This document shows, piece by piece, positions 11,151 through 20,885 of a stretch of 64,000 bases of DNA. How positions within the stretch are numbered: position 1 is the first letter of the stretch; each line of letters begins with the position of its first letter. Made by a program: the position numbers and the translations under genes. Source of the stretch: Liquidambar formosana (Eukaryota; Streptophyta; Magnoliopsida; Saxifragales; Altingiaceae); the NCBI GenBank assembly GCA_039720395.1, contig CM077832.1, positions 29,933,763 to 29,997,762 of the forward strand, read 5' to 3'. The notes below the pieces were generated by a model, which was not told the origin of the DNA, did not search any database, and saw only the letters and a program-made list of their open reading frames with translations.

Positions 11151-11989
11151 TGAAGAGGCAACAACTGCAACAATTTTCCTCCAAACCTCTTTGATCCTCA
11201 CAGATGGATCTTTATGTAATGCCAAGTTGGCACCATGCTTAGGGGACATGTGAAAAAACATCTGGCACTTATCTTGATCGATCTCATAGGTGCCGTCATT
11301 TCCATTTTCAGCCTATCAGCCCCCGTCTCGCGAAAAATTATAGGGGTGGTCATCTCCATTCTCTCCTTGTTTGTATTCAAATTAGGTACTGAGCCAAAAG
11401 GATCGAGTTATGCCATGGCCCCTGCGTAAGGATGTATGCTCTTACTTATAGTGGTAAATTCTTTGTGCAGAAATTACCAGAAGTTGAGGGACGAGGTTGG
11501 CGGATCTATCTTAGGACATGGATATACGAAGTGGGGAATTTCTCAACTTCCATAGAACAAAAATTTCTTGCTTAAATTGGCATAATTTCTTTGTTCAATT
11601 ATGGAAGGGACAATCCTGAAAATATCATGAATTAGATGAGAATTTCATTAGTTTCTCAATAAGAGAGAAATTACATTATAACAAAAACAGATAAATTTAT
11701 CTGTTATCCAACAAATAAATTTGAAAAAAATGTGGAAATTATCATGGAATCTTAAATGATCATATGTTCTTAGAAGTTGGAAGGTGCATGGAATCTGAAA
11801 AATTGTACCAAACACCTTCCAATTCTTTTATAAAAAAAAAAAAATGTGATTCTTATTTGGCCAATGATAGATGTTTTTTTTATTATTTTTTTAAATTTTT
11901 ATAACAAAATTTTCTATTGATTATGGGTCTTGTTTTAAAAGTCTTGACAAGTATATTCTAAAAATAAAAATTTAATCGAAGACTATGGA
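11151..11989. other. IPMS downstream flank, no gene recognised
   Basis: A 64-codon frame at 11235-11429 is hydrophobic but overlaps a repeat-like stretch (GGCACTTATC and GGGGTGGTCATCTCC words common in dispersed plant repeats); I do not call it a gene. 11460-11980 is AT-rich and featureless. Confidence 0.4.
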
Positions 11990-12600
11990 GTTTTTTTTTT
12001 CTCAATAAAATGAGAGTGCTAATAGTATAATAAGGAAGACTAAACATGCCAACTAGGTTGCCACACAAGGCTCCCAAATCATTTGCTCAAGCTCTCAATA
12101 TTATGAAATGAATAAAAACAATAGGATGAAGGATAAAGAAAGGCCAGGAAGAAACCCAGCTAGCTTACAAGACCAAAAATCACCTCTCATGGTCTAAAAC
12201 TACTAGAAGGCAAATTATACGTACCTTTTCATAAAAGAGAAGAAAATTCATAAGGAGCAGGCAACCACCACTTCAGGCCAGAATAAAGCAAACCCGAATT
12301 AGCACACTTGTCAACAATTGCACTGGCCTCTCAAAAAATACGGCTGCAATGAAATTGCATAGAGCGCATAAGGAGTTTATACTTCATCCATCCAACTTTT
12401 AACCCCCAAGGAGGAGGATAGCTTTCCAAATAAATATTCCTCTAACTGTTTAACCAAGCCTGCTCAATCCCAGTAGTCACAGCCATCATTTCTGCAGTCT
12501 GGACTCCTAGATTAACATGGAGATGTCTCTTAACAAAACCCCTACAAGTTCTAAAGACTCCTCCTGCATGCACTGGCAGTTGCATGACATAGATTATCCT
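11990..12600 (-). pseudogene. LINE 3' fragment: RNase H domain, 3' tail and poly(A)
   Basis: On the minus strand the translation (broken by stops) follows the RNase H end of the LINE at 27420-30326 block by block: NLGVQTAEMMAVT near 12490, ADKCAN-like VDKCANSGLLYSG near 12300, KWWLPAP near 12275. Beyond it the 3' tail also matches: a GGCAACCTAGTTGG word near 12055 corresponds to TGTCAACCTAGTTGG at 30467-30481. A T run at 11991-12000 on the + strand is the poly(A) tail. 5'-truncated, as usual for LINE insertions. Confidence 0.8.
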
Positions 12601-13099
12601 TTGGCCAACCCATCGGTACTAGGTTTGATCGAGTTAGGAGGCAGGTGATACGATCCTAGCACTATTACTTTCTTTTTCTTATTTGTTTCCATTTATGCTT
12701 AGTATGCTTAGTTTCCTTTTATCACTAGTTTCCTTTTGGTTTTATTTCCTAAGTGGTTTTATTTGAACTCTATAAATTGCAATGCCCAAGGCTTTTTGAG
12801 AATTAATTGAAAAATTGTAGCTTTTGGCTTCGGAGGTTGATCCCCTCGAAGAGATCAAGCTATTATTAGTAAATCAAGAGATGATCGGTAGTTTCAAAAT
12901 GAATGGGACTACATACAAACAAAAACGCAGCAAGAAATCAAACTAATTCCCTGCAACTGATCATTCGCTGAAATCTTTGGATACATAAGCCTCCATGTCA
13001 TAATTGAAATTTTAGGAGAAATAGAAGAAGAGATTTATAATTAATCCACATAAAAAGAAATTGGATTTTAGAATGCTCAATGGTTACTTTATTGATTAC
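12601..13099. other. Possible LTR or leader of a Copia relic; unassigned
   Basis: Contains a TTTCCTTTTATCACTAGTTTCC-type pyrimidine-rich stretch near 12710, a TATAAATTG box near 12771 and a GAGGTTGATCCCC word near 12834, which resembles an LTR promoter plus leader ahead of the Copia coding relic that follows. No matching second LTR was found. Confidence 0.3.
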
Positions 13100-13720
13100 C
13101 CTGAAAAATCCAAAGGTATAAGTTTTACAATCCTATTCATAGTATAGAATTATTGAAAGTGGTAATGCTAGATTCATTGAAAATGGTGAAATCAGTGGGA
13201 GTAATAAACCCTGAAAAGAAGTTAGGGTACCAGTACCCAACTACCCATAGTTTCAAAAGAAATTGTTGTTCCTATTATTGTTGAATGGTCTAACAACATT
13301 GAATAACAAATTAATGAACCACTGCTCCATAATGAGACTGTCACCAATGAAGAGATGATAGAAGAGCCACCAGAAGTAGCATTAAGAATATCTCAAAGGG
13401 TTAGAAAGTCTTCTATTTTGGATAATTTTGTGAATTATCTACAAAATCTAATGTTGACATGGGGTCTACTAAGGATCCAGTTATGTTTTCATGAAACCAA
13501 GAAGTTTCCTATAAGAATTTTTTTAAAAAAGATATGGGTGAGGCGACTTACGTGATTGGAATTGAAATATTTCAGGATCGATTGTGTGGATTTTTAGGGT
13601 TGTCTCAGAAGGCATATATTTAAAGAGTTCTAAAGAGATTCATGATGGAGAATTGTTTTGTTGGCAATGCTCCTATTTAGAAAAGGGATAAAGCAACAAT
13701 AGCTAGGAGGATTCAAAACG
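13100..13720 (+). pseudogene. Copia retrotransposon polyprotein relic (integrase-RT linker and part of RT)
   Basis: The conceptual translation shows a Tnt1-like linker (ARFIENGEISGS near 13169, EEPPEVALRISQRVRKS at 13358-13410) that precedes reverse transcriptase in Copia elements, then jumps to a later RT block (DMGEATYVIGIEIFQD near 13532, GFLGLSQKAYI near 13590). Roughly the first half of RT is missing between about 13500 and 13530, and in-frame stops are present. Inactive. Confidence 0.7.
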
Positions 13721-15990
13721 ATGACCTCTAAAGTGTACACTCAGGCATGATTGCTTGACTAACCTGCAAGGGTATGGTTTTTTCACTTGTTCAGGAATAT
13801 AAAACACCAATCATAGGCCCATATCTTGATTTATGAAAATTAAATGCTGAATTGAAAATTGTTTTGATAAATTGTTGTGTTGAAATATGAGATAAGTCAG
13901 TGGGTTTGAATTGATAATCCTTGATGCAGGGTGAAAGCCCTCCTTTTGTTTGATCCTCATAATGAGGTAAGTAGACCGTTCACGCTCAAATCCACCCTAG
14001 GTTTGATTTTTATTTATTTATTTTGATTTTGTTTTTAATACTATATGTATGTGGTGTGTAGAAATTAATAAAATCTTTCAATAAACTAAGACCAAGTTGG
14101 GCAAAACGAGTGCCTACAAACTTCATCTTGACACCTCACATCCTAGCTTCTAAATCCACATTTTTGGTTTCAGACTAGCCTTTCTCAAAAATAGAGTTAG
14201 AATGGTTTGATAAATAATATCCCACTTAAAATTTCTTCATTCTTTTAAAATAAGGTGGCGACTCCTTTAAGGGTGAACGTCTTGACCTTTCATCATTTTT
14301 TGATGTTCACAATGTTTTTAATTAGGGATTTTAAATTGATTTCATAAAAAATTTATTTAAAACCTTAGACATATATTGTGAGAATTATGGACTAAATGAT
14401 AAAGACTAAATGATGTGACTGATGTACCCTTGATGACTTGTGAATGGCTTGATAATAGTGGATGATGTTGGTGGGTCAAGTTGTGTGGCTTAACTATGAC
14501 TTCCCCCTTCATAGCACTAGAGTCCTTTATGTTTGCTCCGCATTAGATTCAGTGTGTCACCCAAATTAATTAGGTGGTCACCCCTGTATTTGCCTGCGTG
14601 GGCTCTTGAGTGGGTTAAGTGTGTCTTCATCTCCTTAACTTTTAGGGTTAATTGTGTCTTCCCCAATGCAGTTGAGGTGGAGTTGAGGCTAGCTTGTGTT
14701 TATTGCTATAGTATTGTAGTGATTTAGGTAATTTAATTCTACGTATGAGCTCATGACTCATGCATATTATGATGCTTAGGATGATACCTAGTGATGCACG
14801 GAATGAAAGGTTTATATCATGAATATCTTGTATATAGGCTTCTTATTCTAGCATGGTTTTTTAGTAAGGGTCATGTTGAAATTTTTTTAACTTTGAAAGT
14901 TTTATGTAAAACCCTTCTATATATGTATTTTTGTTTAAATTTCCAATTTCATTATTAATTTAAATCACATATTAGTCATGGTCTAGCCACCGATTGAGTC
15001 TTGACATAATGTGTAAGGGAGAGGACTCCTAGATTGAAGGTTTGTAGTGAACCCGTAAACTCTGGAAGTGGGGGGTTTCTTTTGAGAGTGGACGTAGGCT
15101 GTAGCCGAACCACTCTAAATCCTTGAGTGGTTGCGCTTGCTTTACATTCTTTTATTCTTGCATGTTATCTTGCTATAACTTTCACATGCAATATTGTGCT
15201 TGAAGTATTTAACATATGGTTCATGATAACATGTCGCATCCTAGTTGAGTGCGAGCAATATCTATATGTTAGCAAGCATACATAATTTATACGCAAGTCT
15301 GTGTTAATCCATTAACTTGATAAATTCTCTAGACAACTCACTCATAACAATGAAGAGATCATTTTGAACGTACCTAATGAGCGGGTTTAGTGAAACCCAA
15401 GATACTTTGACTTGAAAAAGGCAATAGAATAACATGTAAGGGATTTATACTAGCAGTGTCAATACACGTAGGATGGGAGATTACACGTACAAGAATGGAT
15501 TAGTCGAGTCATCTAAGAGGTCCAAATACATTGTTTATAAAAGAAAAAAAGAAAAAAAAGAACTTCTAAAGGTGTTTGATCCTAAAAACTAAATAATAAT
15601 AACAAAAAAAAAAAAAGAAAAGAAAAAAAAAACTAAAAAGAAAAACAGAAGAATAAAATCATAATTTACATAATAATAGCTAAAACATTCCTTGAAGTTA
15701 ATCTATCTGAATGTTGATGACTTTTTGTTAATTATTAGGAGAGGTTCGAGGTTTTAGTATTTAGACCCTTTAATAAGAATAGTTTGGAGTGAAAAGCCTT
15801 ACAACTAGGAATATTAGCAATTACTGCTATAAGAGGTCTCTCTTTCACACTAACCCCATCGTAAGAATTTTTAACTCCTTAAACGCATCTTTTACGATTT
15901 TTATTAATGATAAGGAAATCTGTTTTTCTTTTAATTCCAATAATACCCTTCAATGATATACCCCCCATGATTTGTGCTCTCCTCGATCTA
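13721..15990. other. No gene seen; LTR-like scraps
   Basis: A GGTGGCGACTCC word at 14254-14266, typical just after Ty3-type LTRs, and a GTGGACGTAGGCTGTAGCC stretch at about 15092-15115 followed by CCGAACCAC, typical of the R/U5 part of Copia LTRs, suggest decayed LTR sequence on the + strand. 15541-15660 is A-rich. Open frames (for example 14533-14727) match nothing I know. Confidence 0.4.
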
Positions 15991-16235
15991 CCTTCCCCTC
16001 CCATTCTTTAGGGAGGCGTTATTGCCAGAGTTATTTTCTTTTCTTCCACGGCTCTAAGATTTATAAGGGTCTCACTTGACCATTTTACCCTCCTAAGTCC
16101 AATCCAATCTACCAAAAGCACGGCTCCAGATTTCATGTTCTTGGAACCCGAGCTTCTATTCCCTCCTCCATAGTTCACATAATCCCTTAGCTTCCCCGTA
16201 CACCTCTCTCCCTTGCCTACTCTTTCTCCTCCTCA

Positions 16236-16770
16236 TAGCATCTCCAGTGATGAGCTAAATTACCTATATTATTGCTAAATTACAGTGCTAAATGCTATAA
16301 TTTAGCATAAGGTGCTTCAATGATGCAAATGACATAATGTGTTATTGTTCGCCACAACCTCAATTCCCTTTATTTTTTTTATAAACTAACATCTTCTATC
16401 TTCCAACCCCCATTATTCCAACCATAAAATTATGTTGCTAACTAGATTTGCCCATGTACGATTTTTTTTTCTTTGTATATCAGATTTATATTATATTTGA
16501 AAATATTGTATTTATTTACGGGTTGTTTGGTTACTGAGAAAATTTTGAAAGAGAAATATTGTATTTTTCACAGTTGTTGATATGTTTGGTTGTTGACAAA
16601 TGGAGGAAGAATTGACATGGCAAACATAGCAATAGCTCACCCTTGTGCTATATTTGGCACAAGGGTGAGCTATTGTTATTTTTAGCACACCATTGCAGTA
16701 ACCCAACTTGTGCTAAATGCTATAATATAGTAATAGCACAGGTTATAACTCACCACTGAAAATGCTCTTA
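16236..16770. mobile_element. MITE-like element nested in the MULE
   Basis: Left end GCATCTCCAGTGATGAGC (about 16238) and the reverse complement of the right end (AGAGCATTTTCAGTGGTGAG near 16768) are similar, and TGCTAAATGCTATAAT recurs near both ends (about 16292 and 16714). Such 'GAGCATCTCCA' ends are common in plant MITEs. It contains a perfect 19-bp hairpin at 16630-16675. Boundaries approximate. Confidence 0.5.
16630..16675. repeat. Perfect 19-bp inverted repeat, 8-nt loop
   Basis: Arms 16630-16648 and 16657-16675 are exact reverse complements. Confidence 0.9.
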
Positions 16771-17371
16771 CATTGCCTTTTCACATTCGGACCATCTCTG
16801 GATGAATTAGATAATTCTATTTTGATACTTTTCGATTTTTTTTTTTCCTGTTAAGGTTAGATGAATCTATTTTGATATCAATAAAAATTCCGAGCTGAAG
16901 TGAATGCAGAATAAGAATGTTTACTTTGTCGGAAGCTTTATCGAAAATTTAGTTGAAGAATTGTCGGAAGCTTCATCGGAAATTCAGTCGGAGAAGGGAA
17001 CTGTCCTAGAGTTGGTCTGAACGTGAAAAGGCAGATGGGGGGGGGGGGTAAGGGAGAGGTGTATGGGGAAGGGGCTTGTGTCAACTGTGAAGGAGGGAAC
17101 AGAGGCTCGGGTTCCAAGAACATGAAATCTGGAGCCGTGCTTTTGGCAGATTGGATTGGACTTTCAAAGGAGGGTAAAATGGTCAAGTGAGACCCTTACA
17201 AATCTTGGAGCTGTGGAAGAAAAGAAAATAGCTCTGTCAATAACGCCTCCCATTATTTATCTACATTTTTTCTTTCCTTTTTTGGGTTTCCATCTGCAAC
17301 TAACATCTTCTCCTTCCCCCTCTCCTTCCTTTTCCCCTGGATCTACCTTCTCCCTCCTATCGTTGGTCTCC

Positions 17372-17405
17372 TTTTTTTTTTTTTTGGGGGGGGGGGGGGG
17401 GGGGG
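17372..17405. repeat. T14-G20 homopolymer junction
   Basis: About 14 T followed by about 20 G. The open frames across it (poly-Phe/poly-Gly, or poly-Pro/Lys in reverse) are artefacts. Confidence 0.9.
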
Positions 17406-18006
17406 AGGGGTGTTTCCATCTGCAACTAGATCATAGTCTACACTTGCAAGGTGCGATCTTGATGTTGGTGTGGATCTGAACATAAAGAGGCCATAGGAGC
17501 TTCTCCGATGACTTTCATGGGTTTTCTCCGACGTTAACACCTTATCCGACGGCTTCTTCTCCAACGTTGGCGACAATGACCATTAACTCTAGATCCCTTT
17601 TTTATTTTTATTTTTATTTTTTAACTCTATTTGCAACTCCAAATCTTTTTTTTTTCCCTCTATTTGCAAATCCAGAGTTGTCGACAAATCTGATTCCATT
17701 TTTGGGGGCCTGCTGCTTGGTGTTTGAGTTCACCTCATTGAAGTGTTTTTTTATTTTTATTTTATTTTATTTAAAATTTATTATTATTATTATTTATTTT
17801 TATAGCATAAAGTAGTAAGTTGTTACTATTTTTTTTTATAAAAAATAATAAATCGTTACTATTGTTAATATAAATGTTTCAAAGCATAAAATAGTAATAG
17901 TTTATTATTTGTGCTTTGAAAAAATTATATAGAAAATAGTAACAGTTTACTATTTTGTAATTTGAAAATGGTATATAAAAATTAGTAACAGTTTCATATT
18001 TCTTGC

Positions 18007-18015
18007 TATAAAAAA
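18007..18015 (+). promoter_or_regulatory. TATA-like box in dispersed repeat copy A
   Basis: TATAAAAAA about 166 bp upstream of the conserved short frame; equivalent boxes lie near 47607 (copy B) and 63160 (copy C). Confidence 0.35.
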
Positions 18016-18172
18016 CACTCAATCAATGGTCCCTAAAAATCACTCTTTACAATGGGTTGCTTTTCTTATATCTATCTTCAACTTCTCTCCTCCACAAAAC
18101 TCAAACCCATACTTGGCCGGAATCACAAATATCTTTCAAAAATCATCTTCTCCGGTGAATACTACAGCACGA

Positions 18173-18328
18173 ATGGTGAAATGTACCCCTAAAATCAGGT
18201 TTTTGATTCGCGTTGGGTTTCTTCCTATCGAGATGTTGGATTCTAAGGCGAATGTTTCGCTGGAGATAAGGGTTTTGAAATATGTAGCGATGGTCTTCTC
18301 CGGTGAACTCCCAACCAAAGATGATTAG
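18173..18328 (+). CDS. Conserved 51-codon open frame in dispersed repeat copy A
   Basis: Unknown. Starts MVKCTPKIRFLIRVGFLP and ends SGELPTKDD before TAG. The frames at the same place in copies B (47761-47916) and C (63336-63491) have the same start, the same length and the same stop position, although the flanking sequence has gained and lost many bases. A longer in-frame start in copy A (18026, 100 codons) is not shared, so I chose the common ATG. It may be a real small protein of the repeat, or part of a captured host gene. Confidence 0.35.
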   Translation: MVKCTPKIRFLIRVGFLPIEMLDSKANVSLEIRVLKYVAMVFSGELPTKDD

Positions 18329-19386
18329 ACGAAACCTTAAACAAGGGTTATTTTGTCTTGAATGACTATTTGCTATCGTTTGATTTTTTTGTCTTTAATG
18401 GTCGTTTGTCGGTGTTTTTTTTCAGGAGAGAACCTTGCCACTGATTTTTGAAACCATAATCCCTAAATCTTTCAAGGATGTAAAATTGGTTCGTCATTGT
18501 CTCGGACCAGGGAAGATTTTTTTTTAAAAAAAAAAATAAAACAAAACAAAAGGGATGTGGTCGGCTGTTGTCACTCCTAAACTTTATTTATAATCCCCAC
18601 TTATTTTAATCATTTTAAGATTATCTTTACATGAAAACTGGTTGTTTACTAGTGAATTTTATATTGAACAACTCTATATAATAAAATTTTAAAAACAATT
18701 TTATTTTATTTTTTTAAAGAAAAAGGAGATGCTAGGAGTGCATGGGGCACGGTATACTTTGCCAAGGATAAAATTTGCTATCACCTTTTTCCTTCACAGA
18801 TGCATGTTTAAGGATAAAATTGCATCAACACATGCATCTTTAAGGTATAGATTGTTGTTGGCCCACTCATTGCAATGTATTTTCACATTTAAATCATCAG
18901 ATTCAACTATTTCATTTTGTTGATATGCTTGTGAGTAGTGCCACTTAATTTGAAATCATATTGCTTCCCATAACTTTATCAACAGTGTCATTATTGTTCA
19001 AACAACTTGATTAAAATTGATGGGTTAATAAAATCATTTAATGGAGCTAATCTATTTGGGTAATTTTAATACTAATGGGGTACAATTATATGGAGGTAGC
19101 ATGATTAATACAATCCAAGGTAGATTGCCCTCTAAGTGATTCCAGAACTTGTACGTACTGCTTTAAAATACAACTGAACAAATTGGTGAAAAGGAGTGGG
19201 ATCATTTAATGGTTGAAGGGTATGTGTAAATAATTTTTAATAAATATTTCTGTCTCCAAATTTAATGATTACCCAAAATTTTCTCATTTTATTAAAAAAA
19301 ATGAATATTTGAGTTATACTTCATAGTGATAAATCACATGTTAAGCAATTCCCAAACTTTTGTGTAGAGCTAATGTTGAAAGTGTT

Positions 19387-19388
<2 letters not shown>

Positions 19389-19420
<32 letters not shown>
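19389..19420. repeat. A32 homopolymer
   Basis: About 32 A residues followed by GGAAGAAGAAG; might be a retroposon tail but no body was recognised upstream. Confidence 0.85.
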
Positions 19421-19422
<2 letters not shown>

Positions 19423-19819
19423 AAGAAGAAGAAAAAAAGACGCAAGATATATTGGAAAGGTAATATTTTGACAACAACATAAATCATGTGGTATTGCTAA
19501 TTAATATCTTAATAATATTATTAACATGTCATGCAGTTTTGTAAGCGTCGTAGAAAAAAGCATGCGAAAAATTATAAAAAAATGTGCACTTCTATCACAA
19601 GGTATGTTATTTATTTCTAAATTATGCATTCTTTATTACGATAATCTTAAATTTAACAAATTACAACTTAAAATAATTTTTATAATAGTATATTTATGCA
19701 TCGAATATTTCTTTTCAAGTATATGGTTGATGTTGCTAGAAAACAATTAGAACACACTTTCAAAGATCAAACTAATTGATGTGTATGTAACTTGAATGTT
19801 ATTTTATGTATATATATCT

Positions 19820-20435
19820 TGATTGATTATTATTATATGTGTGTGTATTTTTTTCATGAATATAAAACTTTGCTTACTTTCAGTTTGTAAATGAAATTAT
19901 ATTTTTACAGTAGATGTGCTATTTAAAATTAGTCAAATGTTTCAATTTAAAGCAATACTACTTTTAAACAACTTATATTATCAAAAATTTTATTTACAAA
20001 TAATAATTGAGTCGCACATGTACTGCGTGTGCCCCAGCAGCTACTGTAATTGAAAATAATAAATAGAATTTTTGTAAATATAATAATCATGTGTTACACG
20101 ATTATTATTTGTAAATAGTGTAAAAATGTGTACGATCGCGTGCAAATTGGTAAATAGTGTAAATAGTATTTGTAAATAGTGTAATTAGTGTATATTTATC
20201 AAGTCAATATAATTGTAAATAAAATTTTCGTAAATAGTGTAATCTTGTGCTACTCAATTATTATTTGTAAATAGTGTAAAACTGTGCATGATTGCGTGCA
20301 AATTGATAAATAGTATAAATAATATTTGTAAATAGTGTAAGTATTATTTGTAAATGGTGTAAATAGTGTAATCGTGTGCAACTTTGTAATAGTGTAAATA
20401 GTGTAACTTAATGCTATTACATGTGTAAATATCCT
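19820..20435 (+). repeat. Helitron-like 3' end plus 'gtaaatagtgtaa' repeats, unit 1
   Basis: 19820-20040 is duplicated at 20436-20750 (shared TTTCATGAATATAAAA, TTTCAATTTAAA, ACAACTTATAT and TTTACAAATAATAA words). It ends in a GCACATGTACTGCGTGTGCCC stretch and is followed by about 390 bp in which GTAAATAGTGTAA recurs many times. The same arrangement follows the Helitron end at 44475. Confidence 0.6.
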
Positions 20436-20885
20436 GATTATTATTACATGTGTGTATATTTTTCATGAATATAAAATTTTCCTTACTCTCAGTTTGTAAA
20501 TGTAATTATTATTTTTTTAGGGTGGCGATATTGCTACAGCAGAAATTGGTGTGGAAGTTGGTTATCATTTTTTTTCATGAATATACTTCCACCTTTTTTT
20601 TTTTTTTTTTGTTTACAGTATATGTGTTATTTAAAAATAGTAAAATGTTTCAATTTAAATCAATACTACTTCTAAACAACTTATATGGTAAAAAAATTAT
20701 ATTTACAAATAATAACCGAATTGCACACACATCGCGTATGCCCTGCTAGCAAGTGTAATCAGAAATTGTAAATAGAATTTTTGTAAATAGTGTAATCGTG
20801 TGCGACTCGATTATTATTTCTAAATAGTATAAAAATGTGCATGATTGTGTGCAAATTAAATAGTGTATATTTATTAAGTCAATAT
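20436..20885 (+). repeat. Helitron-like 3' end plus 'gtaaatagtgtaa' repeats, unit 2
   Basis: Second copy of the unit above. It ends GCGTATGCCCTGCTAG (CTAG at 20746-20749), like the CCCTGCTAG at 44467-44475, then carries a shorter run of the GTAAATAGTGTAA repeat. A T-run insertion lies at about 20595-20610. Confidence 0.6.

Larger units (their letters stand above)
16011..17250. mobile_element. Mutator-like (MULE) non-autonomous element with long terminal inverted repeats
   Basis: The stretch 16011-16214 is the reverse complement of 17048-17250 with roughly 85-90 % identity by eye, e.g. AAGCACGGCTCCAGATTTC at 16117 and its complement at 17125. Ends read GGGAGGCGTTATTG and, inverted, GGAGGCGTTATTG. 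Flanks CATTCTTTA (16002-16010) and CATTATTTA (17251-17259) match at 8 of 9 bases, the 9-bp target duplication expected of Mutator elements. The 0.8-kb interior encodes no transposase, so it would depend on an autonomous partner. A smaller inverted-repeat element is nested inside. Confidence 0.8.
17455..19118 (+). repeat. Unnamed dispersed repeat family, copy A
   Basis: Aligns over about 1.2 kb with 47200-48557 (copy B) and 62613-63655 (copy C), all in the same orientation. Shared order: a CAACACCTTATC/CCAACTCTAATC-type start, TTTGCAAATCCAGA, a string of AGTAAC/AGTAAT-containing AT-rich words, a TATAAAAAA box, a pyrimidine-rich leader, a short open frame, then CAACTCTATATAATAAA. Copy A continues past the point where a Copia element interrupts copy B: 18999-19118 matches 54976-55085 after the Copia. 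No terminal repeats or known protein domain recognised. Confidence 0.8.

Noticed and set aside
11235..11429. 64-codon hydrophobic frame downstream of IPMS
   Set aside because: It overlaps a repeat-like stretch, has no family match that I recognise, and no supporting signals.
17343..17576. Minus-strand frame with poly-Pro and Lys
   Set aside because: It is the translation of the T/G homopolymer run.
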